Shown piece after piece: positions 34,918 through 43,064 of a stretch of 64,000 bases of DNA. Source of the DNA: Pseudonocardia autotrophica. GTDB taxonomy: Bacteria > Actinomycetota > Actinomycetes > Mycobacteriales > Pseudonocardiaceae. The position numbers were made by a program, and so were the translations under genes. Position 1 is the stretch's first letter; each line of letters begins with the position of its first letter. The notes beneath the pieces were generated by a model. The model saw nothing but the letters and a program-made list of their open reading frames with translations. It was not told the origin of the DNA and searched no databases. The stretch spans positions 1 to 64,000 of the forward strand of contig NZ_JNYD01000023.1 in the NCBI RefSeq assembly GCF_000717175.1, read 5' to 3'.

Positions 34918-35369
34918 GCGGCGGCTTCGAGTACGGCTGCGACGGCCCGCGGGCCGTCGTGGTCGGCATCGACGGGTCGGAGACGGGCTGGCGGGCACTG
35001 CACTACGCCGTCGGCCAGGCCCGCCGGCAGGGCGGCCGGGTCGTGGCGGTGTACGCCGACCGGATCCCGTCCGTCGCCTTCGCCACGGCGGTGCCCCTGG
35101 CGGCCGCGGCCGTGACCGACCCGCAGGAGGACTCGCTGCTGCAGGAGCTGCGGTCCGGGGCCGAGGAGCTCGGGCCGCAGTACGGCGTCGAGGTGGCGTT
35201 CGAGGTGGTCGTCGGCGATCCGGTGCCGGCGCTGACCCAGGTCGCCGAGCGCGAGCGGGCCGACGCGATCCTCGTCGGGGCCAGCGTGCAGGCCGGGCAC
35301 AGGCTCTTCGGCTCGGTGGCCGTGCGCGTGGTCCGGGCCGGGCGCTGGCCCGTGACCGTGGTCCCGTGA
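34914..35369 (+). CDS. Universal stress protein (UspA family)
   Basis: The 151-residue single-domain protein opens with AVVVGIDGSETGWRALHYAV, and its end carries the ATP-binding loop (ADAILVGASVQAGHRLFGSVAVRVVRAGRWPVTVVP). The expected G-2X-G-9X-G-(S/T) pattern is recognisable but with Ala/Gln replacing some positions. It is probably ATP-binding and stress-linked. The start GTG 34914 overlaps the MFS stop, so it is expressed with the exporter. Confidence 0.88.
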   Translation: MSGGFEYGCDGPRAVVVGIDGSETGWRALHYAVGQARRQGGRVVAVYADRIPSVAFATAVPLAAAAVTDPQEDSLLQELRSGAEELGPQYGVEVAFEVVVGDPVPALTQVAERERADAILVGASVQAGHRLFGSVAVRVVRAGRWPVTVVP

Positions 35370-35373
35370 CCGA

Positions 35374-37056
35374 TCAGGTCCCGATGTAGGTCCCCGGGGC
35401 CGGGTGGATCGGGTGCAGCCCGCGTCCGCCCAGCTCCGGCGGTGCGTCGACCACGGCGCCCGATCGCTCGCCCAGCCAGGTGACCAGGTCCTCCCACCAC
35501 GAGCCCTGCTCGACGTGCGAGGCCGCCCGCCACCGCTCGGCGTCGGCCGGGTTGCCCGCCGACACCGCACCCGCGGCGACCCGGTGCGCGTTCGTGCCGT
35601 AGCCCACCGCGGCCGCCGTGCTGCCGGGGACGGCCACGAACCGGCACTTGCCGCCCAGCACCTGCGAGGTCCGGTAGACGGCCTGCCAGCTCCCCACCCG
35701 GTCGGCGACGCCCGCGAGCAGGTAGACGTCCCGGTCCACCGCGGAGAGGTCGATCGGGCCGCCGAGGACGTGCGCGGCCCCGGGCCGGGTCAGCGCACCC
35801 GTCAGGGCCAGCCCGGCGAGGTCGCGGAACAGCGCGGCGGGCACGTGCAGCGCGTCGAGGTTCCAGGCGCGCAGCGGATCGGGCCGGATGTCGCCCTCGT
35901 CGACGCCGGCGAGGTAGCGGCGCTCCCAGGCCGGCCAGACCAGCGCCTCCGGGCAGAGCAGGGCGTGGATCTCGGCGAGCCGGCGCCCGTCGAGCAGGCC
36001 CGCCCGGCCGATCGAGGCGACGGCGGCGCGCACCTCGGCGTCGTCGACCGGCGCGGCGGAGGGGCCGGTGCGCGAGCGCTCGCGGTCGAGCGTCGTGCCG
36101 GCCAGCACGAGCGCCGCGACCCGTTCCTGCCGCTCCAGCCGCGCGGTGACGGCCGCGGCCAGCAACCCGCCGGTGGAGATGCCGAACAGGGTGGTCCGGT
36201 CCACCCGGCAGATCCGCTCGCACGCCGCCAGGGCCTCGACGACGGCCTCGGCGTAGGCGTCGAGCCCCAGCCCCGCGTCCTCCGGGCCGGGATCGCGCCA
36301 GGACAACGCGAACACCTGCTGACCGGCCGCGACGAGCCGGCGCACCAGGCTGCGGTCCGGGGCGAGGTCGACGAGGTGGAAACGGTTCACCACGCCCGGC
36401 ACGACCAGGACCGGCACCTCGGCGACCTGCTCGGTGGCGGGCAGGTAGCGGATCAGCTCGAAGAGCGGGGTGCGCAGCACGACGGCGCCGGGCGCGGTCG
36501 CGGTCTCGGTGCCGGGCTCGAGGCGGGCGCCGCCCTCGGGCAGCCGCGGCGGGGACGCGAGGTCCGCCGCCAGGGCGCGCACCGCCCGGACGGCGCTCGA
36601 GCCGCCGGAACGGACGGCGTCGCGCAGCCCGCGCGGGTGCAGCAGCGGGTTGGTGCCGGGGGCGAGGAGGTCGGCGAGCCGGGCGACGGCGACCCGGAGG
36701 CGGTCCGCGTCGTCGGCGTCGGCGGCGAGGTCCTCGACGAGCTCCAGCGCGGAGGAGCGGGCCGCCCGGTGCGCCTGGAGCAGCCGGGACAGCAGCGGGT
36801 CGTCCGCCCAGGCGGGGTCGGCGTGCCGCGGGTCGTCCGTGCGGCCCGAGGCCGGGCGCGCGCCCAGCCCGATGCGGCCGAGCTCGGCGAGCAGGCCCGC
36901 CGCCCGGCCGGCGGTGGCGCCCGGGGAGCGCAGCGCGGCGGCGGCGAGCCGCGCGGCCGGGCCGACGGGCAGCAGCCGCGCCAGCGGGCCGCGGGCGGCC
37001 TCGGTGAGCAGCGCGTCGAGCGGCAGCGCGGCGTCGTCGGCCTCCGGCCGGGTCAT
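35374..37056 (-). CDS. PHA-synthase-like alpha/beta hydrolase with altered catalytic triad
   Basis: The 560-residue protein follows the PhaC layout: an N-terminal helical domain (LLAPGTNPLLHPRGLRDAV is the PhaC NPLLLN-type region), then an alpha/beta hydrolase core (VPVLVVPGVVNRFHLVDLAP; QVFALSWRDPGPEDAGLGLDAY), and the closing GSWWEDLVTWLGERSG. The lipase-like box reads GISTGG, with Ser294 in place of the catalytic Cys of PhaC. The acidic residue D452 is kept (GVADRVGSWQAVYR). The catalytic His position (GSGHIAG-type in PhaC) reads PGSTAAAVG, placing Thr480 there. Polymerase activity is therefore unlikely. It may be a scaffold, a lipase-like protein or a degenerate synthase. Confidence 0.8.
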   Translation of the reverse strand: MTRPEADDAALPLDALLTEAARGPLARLLPVGPAARLAAAALRSPGATAGRAAGLLAELGRIGLGARPASGRTDDPRHADPAWADDPLLSRLLQAHRAARSSALELVEDLAADADDADRLRVAVARLADLLAPGTNPLLHPRGLRDAVRSGGSSAVRAVRALAADLASPPRLPEGGARLEPGTETATAPGAVVLRTPLFELIRYLPATEQVAEVPVLVVPGVVNRFHLVDLAPDRSLVRRLVAAGQQVFALSWRDPGPEDAGLGLDAYAEAVVEALAACERICRVDRTTLFGISTGGLLAAAVTARLERQERVAALVLAGTTLDRERSRTGPSAAPVDDAEVRAAVASIGRAGLLDGRRLAEIHALLCPEALVWPAWERRYLAGVDEGDIRPDPLRAWNLDALHVPAALFRDLAGLALTGALTRPGAAHVLGGPIDLSAVDRDVYLLAGVADRVGSWQAVYRTSQVLGGKCRFVAVPGSTAAAVGYGTNAHRVAAGAVSAGNPADAERWRAASHVEQGSWWEDLVTWLGERSGAVVDAPPELGGRGLHPIHPAPGTYIGT

Positions 37057-37319
37057 CGCCCGCACCTGCCGCGCCGTGTCATCGTGTGCGCTCCTTCCCG
37101 CCCGGTTCGTCCCCCGGTGCCCGTCCGGCCGATCCTCCCAGCCGCCCCGCCGTGCCCGCAGGTGTACCCGGACCGGGCGCCCCGGGCCAGCCCGCCGCGC
37201 GTGACGTGCGCGTTCGCGCCGCGGGTCGGGGCACGGCGTCGCCCCCGGTGACCGCCGGATACGCTGATCGGCGGCCCCAGCACCCCCTCCGGGGGGAGGT
37301 CGGCAGGACAGGGAGACGT

Positions 37320-39062
37320 GTGTCGCAAACGGAATCCGTACCGATTCAGGGACTCTCCTCGGTGTCGGCTCCGGGCTCGCGCCCGCTGCGTGCCTGGCAG
37401 CGCTCGGCGCTCGCCCGGTACCTGGCCGCCCGGCCCCAGGACTTCCTGACGGTCGCGACGCCGGGCGCGGGCAAGACGGCCTTCGCGCTGCGGGTGGCGA
37501 GCGAGCTGCTGGCGGACCGCACGATCGAGGCGGTCACCGTCGTCACCCCGACGGAGCACCTCAAGTACCAGTGGGCGCAGTCCGCAGCGGCGGTCGGGAT
37601 CGCGCTGGACCCCGAGTTCCGGGCGTCGGCCGGCACCTCGCGGGACTACCACGGCATCGCGATCACCTACGCCGGTGTGGCCGTGCACCCCCACACGCAC
37701 CGGGCGCGCACGGAGAACCGGCGCACGCTGGTGATCCTCGACGAGATCCACCACGCGGGCGACGCCAAGTCCTGGGGCGAGGGCGTCCAGCTGGCCTTCG
37801 AGCCGGCCGAGCGGCGGCTGGCGCTGACCGGGACGCCCTTCCGGTCGGACGACAACCCCATCCCGTTCGTCGAGTACGTCCGGGACGGCGAGGGCGCGCT
37901 GCGCAGCCGCGCCGACCACTCCTACGGCTACTCCGACGCGCTGGCGGACAACGTCGTCCGGCCGGTGGTGTTCCTGGCCTACTCCGGCACGTCGAGCTGG
38001 CGGACGAGCGCGGGCGAGGAGATCACCGCCCGGCTCGGCGAGCCGCTCACCAAGGAACAGACCGCGATGGCCTGGCGCACCGCGCTGGACCCCGGCGGCG
38101 AGTGGATGCCCGCGGTGCTCGCGGCCGCCGACAAGCGGCTCGACGCCCACCGCAACAGCGGGATGCCCGACGCCGGCGGCCTCGTCATCGCCACCGACCA
38201 GACCAACGCGCGCGCCTACGCCGCCCTGTTGCAGCAGGTCACCGGCAGGCCACCCGCGCTGATCCTGTCGGACGAGGCGGGCTCGTCGGAGCGGATCGAG
38301 TCCTTCTCGAAGTCCGACGAGCGGTGGATGGTCGCCGTCCGGATGGTGTCCGAGGGCGTCGACGTGCCGCGGCTCGCGGTGGGCGTCTACGCGACCTCCG
38401 CCTCGACCCCGCTGTACTTCGCGCAGGCCATCGGCCGGTTCGTGCGGTCGCGACGGCCGGGCGAGACGGCGTCGGTGTTCGTGCCGTCCGTCCCGGTGCT
38501 GCTGGGCCTGGCGAGCGAGCTGGAGGCGCAGCGCGACCACGTCCTCGGCAAGCCGCACCGGCCCAAGGAGGAGTGGAACGACGAGGAGCTCGCCCTCGCG
38601 AACCGGCAGCAGGACGAGCCGGGGGAGGACGAGAAGTCCTTCACCGCGCTGCACGCCGACGCGGAGCTGGACCAGCTGATCTTCGACGGCGCCTCGTTCA
38701 GCGCCGACGAGGAGGAGTACATCGGGCTGCCCGGGCTGCTCGACGCCGACCAGGTGCGCACGCTGCTGCAGCAGCGGCAGCAGGACTGGGTGGACCGGGG
38801 CTCGCCGCGCTCCGGCGCCGCGGCCCGCGCCACCCCGCCGCCGCCCGTGCCGGAGCCGCCGCGGCAGATGTCGGTGCGCGAGCAGATCCAGAAGCTCCGC
38901 AAGGAGCTGAACACGCTGGTCGCGCTGCACAACCACCGCACGAAGAAGCCGCACGGCGTGATCCACAACGAGCTGCGCCGGGCCTGCGGCGGCCCGCCGA
39001 CCGCGATGGCGACGATCGAGCAGCTCGAGGAGCGCATCGCCACGATCCGGTCGTGGCGGTGA
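37320..39062 (+). CDS. DEAD/DEAH-box helicase (RadD/XPB-like)
   Basis: The 580-residue SF2 helicase has an N-terminal Q-like region RPLRAWQRSALARYL, motif I TVATPGAGKTAFALR, motif II LVILDEIHHAGD, motif III RRLALTGTPFRSD, and C-terminal motifs V/VI (VRMVSEGVDVPRLAVGVYAT; YFAQAIGRFVRSRRPG). After the core a charged linker leads to a C-terminal helical domain (SVREQIQKLRKELNTLVALHNHRTKKPHGVIH). It is a family conserved in actinobacteria, probably in DNA repair or replication restart, but not characterised. GTG 37320 follows AGGGAGA. A strong hairpin terminates it. Confidence 0.88.
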   Translation: MSQTESVPIQGLSSVSAPGSRPLRAWQRSALARYLAARPQDFLTVATPGAGKTAFALRVASELLADRTIEAVTVVTPTEHLKYQWAQSAAAVGIALDPEFRASAGTSRDYHGIAITYAGVAVHPHTHRARTENRRTLVILDEIHHAGDAKSWGEGVQLAFEPAERRLALTGTPFRSDDNPIPFVEYVRDGEGALRSRADHSYGYSDALADNVVRPVVFLAYSGTSSWRTSAGEEITARLGEPLTKEQTAMAWRTALDPGGEWMPAVLAAADKRLDAHRNSGMPDAGGLVIATDQTNARAYAALLQQVTGRPPALILSDEAGSSERIESFSKSDERWMVAVRMVSEGVDVPRLAVGVYATSASTPLYFAQAIGRFVRSRRPGETASVFVPSVPVLLGLASELEAQRDHVLGKPHRPKEEWNDEELALANRQQDEPGEDEKSFTALHADAELDQLIFDGASFSADEEEYIGLPGLLDADQVRTLLQQRQQDWVDRGSPRSGAAARATPPPPVPEPPRQMSVREQIQKLRKELNTLVALHNHRTKKPHGVIHNELRRACGGPPTAMATIEQLEERIATIRSWR

Positions 39063-39087
39063 CCGCCGTCACCCGTCCCCGGACAGA

Positions 39088-39123
39088 CGAGAGGGCCGGC
39101 ACCCGCGGGTGCCGGCCCTCTCG
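39088..39123 (+). terminator. 36-bp perfect palindrome after the helicase gene
   Basis: CGAGAGGGCCGGCACCC and its complement form a stem of at least 16 bp with a CGCG-like loop, 26 bp after the stop codon. No strong T-run follows. Confidence 0.8.
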
Positions 39124-39175
39124 ACGACGCTCACATGACCGGCGAGGGGAGTCGCCGATCGCCCATCACTCGTGC

Positions 39176-39364
39176 CTATTCAGCACCCTGCTGGACGTCC
39201 ACCTCGAGCTCGCGCAGCTTGTCGGCGTGCGCACGCGCGTGGTGTCCGCAGAACAGGAGCTCGCCGCCGGACGGCAGCACGGCACGAACCTTTGCGGCCG
39301 CTCCGCAGCGGTCACAGCGGTCGGCGAGGGTCAACTCGGGCCGGGTCAGGGTTCCAGGCTGCAT
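39176..39364 (-). CDS. DUF7455-type small zinc-ribbon-like protein
   Basis: The 62-residue protein contains ADRCDRCGAAAKVRAV, then LPSGGELLFCGHHARAHADKL: a CxxC plus CxHH arrangement typical of the short actinobacterial DUF7455 family. It probably binds zinc, and the function is unknown. ATG 39364 was chosen because the conserved motif begins soon after it. The AT-rich promoter region to its right contains GTTAAATACCCC. Confidence 0.85.
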   Translation of the reverse strand: MQPGTLTRPELTLADRCDRCGAAAKVRAVLPSGGELLFCGHHARAHADKLRELEVDVQQGAE

Positions 39365-39665
39365 AGCGGTCTCCCTCCGTCTCGACACCGGTCTCCCGAT
39401 GTCGCTTGCTGTGACGACCGCTCGCGCGGTGCGCCCACTCTTGCAGACGTTAAATACCCCTGCATGTGTTCCCGTCCCGTGTCGCGACGACAATCACAGA
39501 TCGACCTTTCGGGGTCGGGCGACCGTCGACGCGGTGGCGGTCCGATGACGAACACGGATTCAGTTGACTACGAGTGAATGATGCGGTGCATGGTGTGACA
39601 CCGCAAGGTGTGGCGTGTAAACAGTCGGGTCCTCGCGACTACCGAGCGCAGTCGGGGGTCCGGTC
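39365..39665. other. 301-bp divergent promoter region between DUF7455 and EamA genes
   Basis: The gap is comparatively AT-rich around 39440-39510 and 39550-39600 and contains GTTAAATACCCC near 39448-39459. It probably holds promoters for both divergent genes. I see no RNA gene or palindrome of note. Confidence 0.5.
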
Positions 39666-40571
39666 ATGACGACGAGCATGATCCGCCGGGTCCCGGCGCC
39701 CGTGCTCTTCGTCGTCGGGGGTGCCTCGATGTACGTCGGGGCGGCCCTCGCGGTCGGGCTGTTCGACCGGTTGTCGCCCGCGGCCGTCGCGGTGTTACGG
39801 ATCTTGGGCGCGGGCCTGGTGCTGCTCGCGTGGCGGCGGCCCCGCCGGGCGGCGTGGCGGGCCCCGCGGCTGCGGCGGTCGGTCCCGTTCGGGCTGGCGA
39901 CGGCACTCATGAACGCGGCCTTCTACGAGGCCATCGCGCGGCTGCCGCTCGGCACCGCGGTGGCGCTGGAGTTCTGCGGGCCGGTCGCGGTGGCGGCGGC
40001 GCTCTCCCGCCGCCCGCGGGACGTCGGGGCCGTGGTGCTGGCCGCGGGCGGAGTGGCCCTCATCGCGGATGTGCGCTGGTCAGGCAGTCCGTCGGGGGTG
40101 CTGTGGGCGCTCGCCGCGGCCGTCATGTGGGCGGCGTACATCCTCCTCGGCAAACGGGTCGCGACGGCCGGGAACGGGGTCGACGACCTGGCCGTCGGCT
40201 TCACCGTGGCCGCCGTCCTGTGCTCCCCGGTCCTGTTCCTCGGCGGGGCCGCGGGCCTCGCGCCGCTCGCCGACCCGGTGGTGGTGCTGCTCGCCGTCGG
40301 CGTCGGGGTGCTGTCCAGCGTGATCCCCTACGGCCTCGACCAGGTGGTGCTGCGGCGGGTCGGGCAGGGGCGGTTCGCGGTGCTCCTGGCCCTCCTCCCG
40401 GCGACCGCCACGGTGATCGGCTTCCTGGTGCTCGGGCAGCTCCCGGGTGCCGCCGAGGGCGTCGGGATCGCGGCCGTGATCGCCGCGGTGGCGCTGCGAT
40501 CGCGGGACGGGGACGGCGTGCCCGAGGTGCTCGAGCCACCCCGGGAGACCCCTCGTCGTCACGTGGAGTGA
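39666..40571 (+). CDS. EamA/DMT-family exporter (RhtA-like)
   Basis: The 301-residue protein has ten transmembrane helices in two EamA repeats. The first covers ASMYVGAALAVGLFDRLSPAAVAVLRILGAG to about residue 140. The second starts at GVLWALAAAVMWAAYILLGKRVA and ends with LLALLPATATVIGFLVLGQ. Key family motifs are present: FYEAIARLPLGTAVALEFCGPV and SSVIPYGLDQVVLRRVGQGRFAVL, which are close to RhtA (threonine/homoserine exporter). The substrate is probably an amino acid or metabolite, not shown by sequence. Confidence 0.88.
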   Translation: MTTSMIRRVPAPVLFVVGGASMYVGAALAVGLFDRLSPAAVAVLRILGAGLVLLAWRRPRRAAWRAPRLRRSVPFGLATALMNAAFYEAIARLPLGTAVALEFCGPVAVAAALSRRPRDVGAVVLAAGGVALIADVRWSGSPSGVLWALAAAVMWAAYILLGKRVATAGNGVDDLAVGFTVAAVLCSPVLFLGGAAGLAPLADPVVVLLAVGVGVLSSVIPYGLDQVVLRRVGQGRFAVLLALLPATATVIGFLVLGQLPGAAEGVGIAAVIAAVALRSRDGDGVPEVLEPPRETPRRHVE

Positions 40572-41064
40572 CCGCAAGGGCTCGGTCACGCAGCGTCAGC
40601 GGTGGAGGAGCACCCGGGTGAAGATCGCCCGATCCGGTGGCGCCGCTCCCGCCGTGGCGGCCACCTCGGTCCCCGTCGTGCCGCCGCCCGGGGAGACACG
40701 GAGCGTGAACGGGCCCGGACGGAGCACGCCGGACGATGAGGCCCCGCGGCCGGCTCCCGGGGCCGTCCGGGGACGGTGTCTCACCCCGCCGGCCCGCGCC
40801 CGGGCGGCGCAATGTCGTTCTTGCCGTGCCGGACGGAGCTGGTTGCCCGTGCCGGTCGCGGTGCGGAGTGGGTCGACTACAGGGCGCAACAAGAAACGGG
40901 AGCGCGACAACAAACGCAGCCCGGCGAGACCGAATCGTGACGATGCTGCGGAACCTGGACCGATTCAGCATGCTTTGCATCACAGACTTCGGCCGCATAC
41001 GTTGTCGCCCACAACATTTACCCGGCGTCGTCGGACACCGGGTCCACAGTGAGGTGGAGGGCGG
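40572..41064. other. 493-bp region upstream of the sugar ABC operon
   Basis: No convincing gene is visible. A 105-codon minus-strand frame (40596-40913) has a plausible C-terminal end but no recognisable domain. The right half (40900-41040) is AT-richer and includes an inverted repeat at 41001-41015. This part probably contains the promoter and operator of the sugar transporter operon. Confidence 0.5.
41001..41015. promoter_or_regulatory. GTTGT-N5-ACAAC inverted repeat, candidate ROK operator
   Basis: GTTGTCGCCCACAAC has 5-bp perfect arms around five bases, 50 bp upstream of the substrate-binding protein gene in an operon that encodes its own ROK repressor. A related CAACA/ACAAC word cluster occurs at 40888-40915. 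Confidence 0.45.
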
Positions 41065-42210
41065 ATGCGGGTAGGCAGGTCGGCGCTGCGAGGCGCGCCG
41101 AAGATGATCGCGGCGCTGGGTCTGGGGCTGGTCCTCACCCTCACCGCGTGCGGGGCGAACAGCTCCGGTGGGTCCTCGGGCGGCACCGCTCCCTCGGCGG
41201 CGCCGGCGGGCGGGGGCGTCAAGGTCGGCGTCATCCTCCCGGAGACGGACACGTCCGCGCGCTGGGAGGGCTTCGACAAGCCCATGCTCGACAAGGCCAT
41301 GCGCGCCGCCGGGCTCGACCCGGACATCCAGAACGCGCAGGGCGACGAGCAGAAGTTCTCGACCCTGGCCGACGGGATGATCTCCAGCGGCGTGAAGGTG
41401 CTGGTCATCGCGTCGATCAGCTCGGACGGCGGCTCGGCCGTCGCGGCCAAGGCCAAGGCGCAGGGCATCCCGGTCATCGACTACGACCGGCTGAACCTCG
41501 GCGGCACCAGCGACTACTACGTCTCCTTCGACAACGAGAAGGTCGGCGCGCTGCAGGGCCAGGGTCTCGCCCAGGCGCTGCAGAGCAAGCAGGGCGCGCA
41601 GGTCATCCAGATCGAGGGCGCGCCCACCGACAACAACGCGACGCTGTTCTACAACGGCCAGCAGACGGTGCTGAAGCCGATGTACGACGACGGCCGGCTC
41701 AAGCTCGTCGCGAACCAGGCCATCGACAAGTGGGACAACCAGGTCGGCGGTCAGACCTTCGAGCAGCTGCTCACCGGCAACGGCGGCAAGGTCGACGGCG
41801 TCGTCGCGGCGAACGACGGCCTGGCGGGCGCGATCGTCACCGTGCTGACCAAGTACGGGCTCAACGGCCAGGTGGCCGTGACCGGCCAGGACGCCACCGC
41901 GGACGGCCTGCAGGCCATCCTGCGCGGCGACCAGTACATGACGGTGTTCAAGCCGATCCAGGAGGAGGCCGACGCGACCGCCAAGCTCGCCGCGGCCCTC
42001 GCCAAGGGCGACACCGCCACCGCCGACCAGACGGCGACCCAGACGGTGAACGACCCGAAGGGCAACCGCGAGGTCAAGTCCGTCCTGCTCACCCCGCAGC
42101 TGATCACCAAGGACAACGTCAAGACGGTGACGGACGCGGGCTACGTCAAGGCGAGCGAGATCTGCGTGCAGGCCACGCAGGCCGCCTGCGACGCGGCCGG
42201 CATCAAGTAA
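41065..42210 (+). CDS. Xylose-type sugar ABC transporter substrate-binding lipoprotein (XylF-like)
   Basis: The 381-residue lipoprotein has a signal peptide with lipobox LTAC near residue 29 and a Gly/Ser-rich linker. A periplasmic-binding-protein type 1 fold follows (VKVGVILPETDTSARW; AQGIPVIDYDRLNLGG; IQIEGAPTDNNATLF; DGVVAANDGLAGAIV; VAVTGQDATADGLQAILRGDQYMTVFK). The motifs match XylF, so D-xylose or a related pentose/aldose is the likely ligand. ATG 41065 follows GTGGAGGGC. It is the first gene of the four-gene operon with ATPase, permease and ROK regulator. Confidence 0.92.
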   Translation: MRVGRSALRGAPKMIAALGLGLVLTLTACGANSSGGSSGGTAPSAAPAGGGVKVGVILPETDTSARWEGFDKPMLDKAMRAAGLDPDIQNAQGDEQKFSTLADGMISSGVKVLVIASISSDGGSAVAAKAKAQGIPVIDYDRLNLGGTSDYYVSFDNEKVGALQGQGLAQALQSKQGAQVIQIEGAPTDNNATLFYNGQQTVLKPMYDDGRLKLVANQAIDKWDNQVGGQTFEQLLTGNGGKVDGVVAANDGLAGAIVTVLTKYGLNGQVAVTGQDATADGLQAILRGDQYMTVFKPIQEEADATAKLAAALAKGDTATADQTATQTVNDPKGNREVKSVLLTPQLITKDNVKTVTDAGYVKASEICVQATQAACDAAGIK

Positions 42211-42287
42211 CCGAGCCGGGCGCGCGGCCGCGGAGGGGACCGTCGACGGTGACCCTCCCGGCCGCGCGCCCTCGCATGGAGGTCCGC

Positions 42288-43064
42288 ATGTCCGAACCCA
42301 TCCTGCAGCTGCGGTCCGTGTCGAAGAGCTTCGGCGCGGTGCAGGTGCTCCACGACGTCGACCTGACGGTGCGCGCCGGCGAGGTGACCGCGCTCGTCGG
42401 CGACAACGGCGCCGGCAAGTCGACGTTGGTCAAGTGCGTCGCCGGGATCCACCCGATCGACGGCGGCGAGATCCTCTTCGACGGCGACCCCGTCGCGTTG
42501 CACAGCCCCTCGGACGCGTCGAAGCTCGGGATCGAGGTCGTCTACCAGGACCTCGCGCTCGCCGACAACCTCGACATCGTCCAGAACATGTTCCTGGGCC
42601 GGGAGCGCGGCAGGCCCTGGCTGCTCGACGAGTCCGACATGGAACAGGCGGCGCGGCGCACCCTCGCCTCGCTGTCGGTCCGCACCGTGACCAGCGTGCG
42701 GACGCCCGTGGCGTCGCTCTCCGGCGGGCAGCGGCAGACCGTCGCCATCGCCAAGGCCGTCCTCTGGGACTCCCGCGTCGTGCTGCTCGACGAACCCACC
42801 GCCGCACTCGGCGTCGCGCAGACCCGGCAGGTCCTCGACCTCGTCCGCCGGCTCGCCGAACAGGGCATCGGGGTCGTCCTGATCAGCCACAACATGGCCG
42901 ACGTCTTCGAGGTCGCCGACCGCATCGCCACCCTCTACCTCGGCCGCATGGTGGCCGAGGTGCCCACGCGCGACGTCACCCACGGGCAGGTCGTCGAGCT
43001 CATCACCGCAGGCCGGTCCGGGGACCTCGGACTGGCCCGACCGGAAGGGGTGGTCGGGCAGTGA
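42288..43064 (+). CDS. Sugar ABC transporter ATP-binding protein (single-domain XylG-like)
   Basis: The 258-residue ATPase has Walker A ALVGDNGAGKSTLVK, Q-loop VVYQDLALADN, signature ASLSGGQRQTVAIAKA, Walker B VVLLDEPTAALGV and switch His in LISHNMADVFEVA. It contains only one nucleotide-binding domain, whereas classical XylG/RbsA fuse two, so it presumably homodimerises. ATG 42288 follows a strong GGAGG. Its stop overlaps the GTG of the permease gene. Confidence 0.93.
   Translation: MSEPILQLRSVSKSFGAVQVLHDVDLTVRAGEVTALVGDNGAGKSTLVKCVAGIHPIDGGEILFDGDPVALHSPSDASKLGIEVVYQDLALADNLDIVQNMFLGRERGRPWLLDESDMEQAARRTLASLSVRTVTSVRTPVASLSGGQRQTVAIAKAVLWDSRVVLLDEPTAALGVAQTRQVLDLVRRLAEQGIGVVLISHNMADVFEVADRIATLYLGRMVAEVPTRDVTHGQVVELITAGRSGDLGLARPEGVVGQ

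Noticed and set aside
40596..40913. Minus-strand frame of 105 codons with a protein-like C-terminus
   Set aside because: No recognisable domain, no good ribosome-binding site, and it lies across the likely promoter region of the sugar operon.
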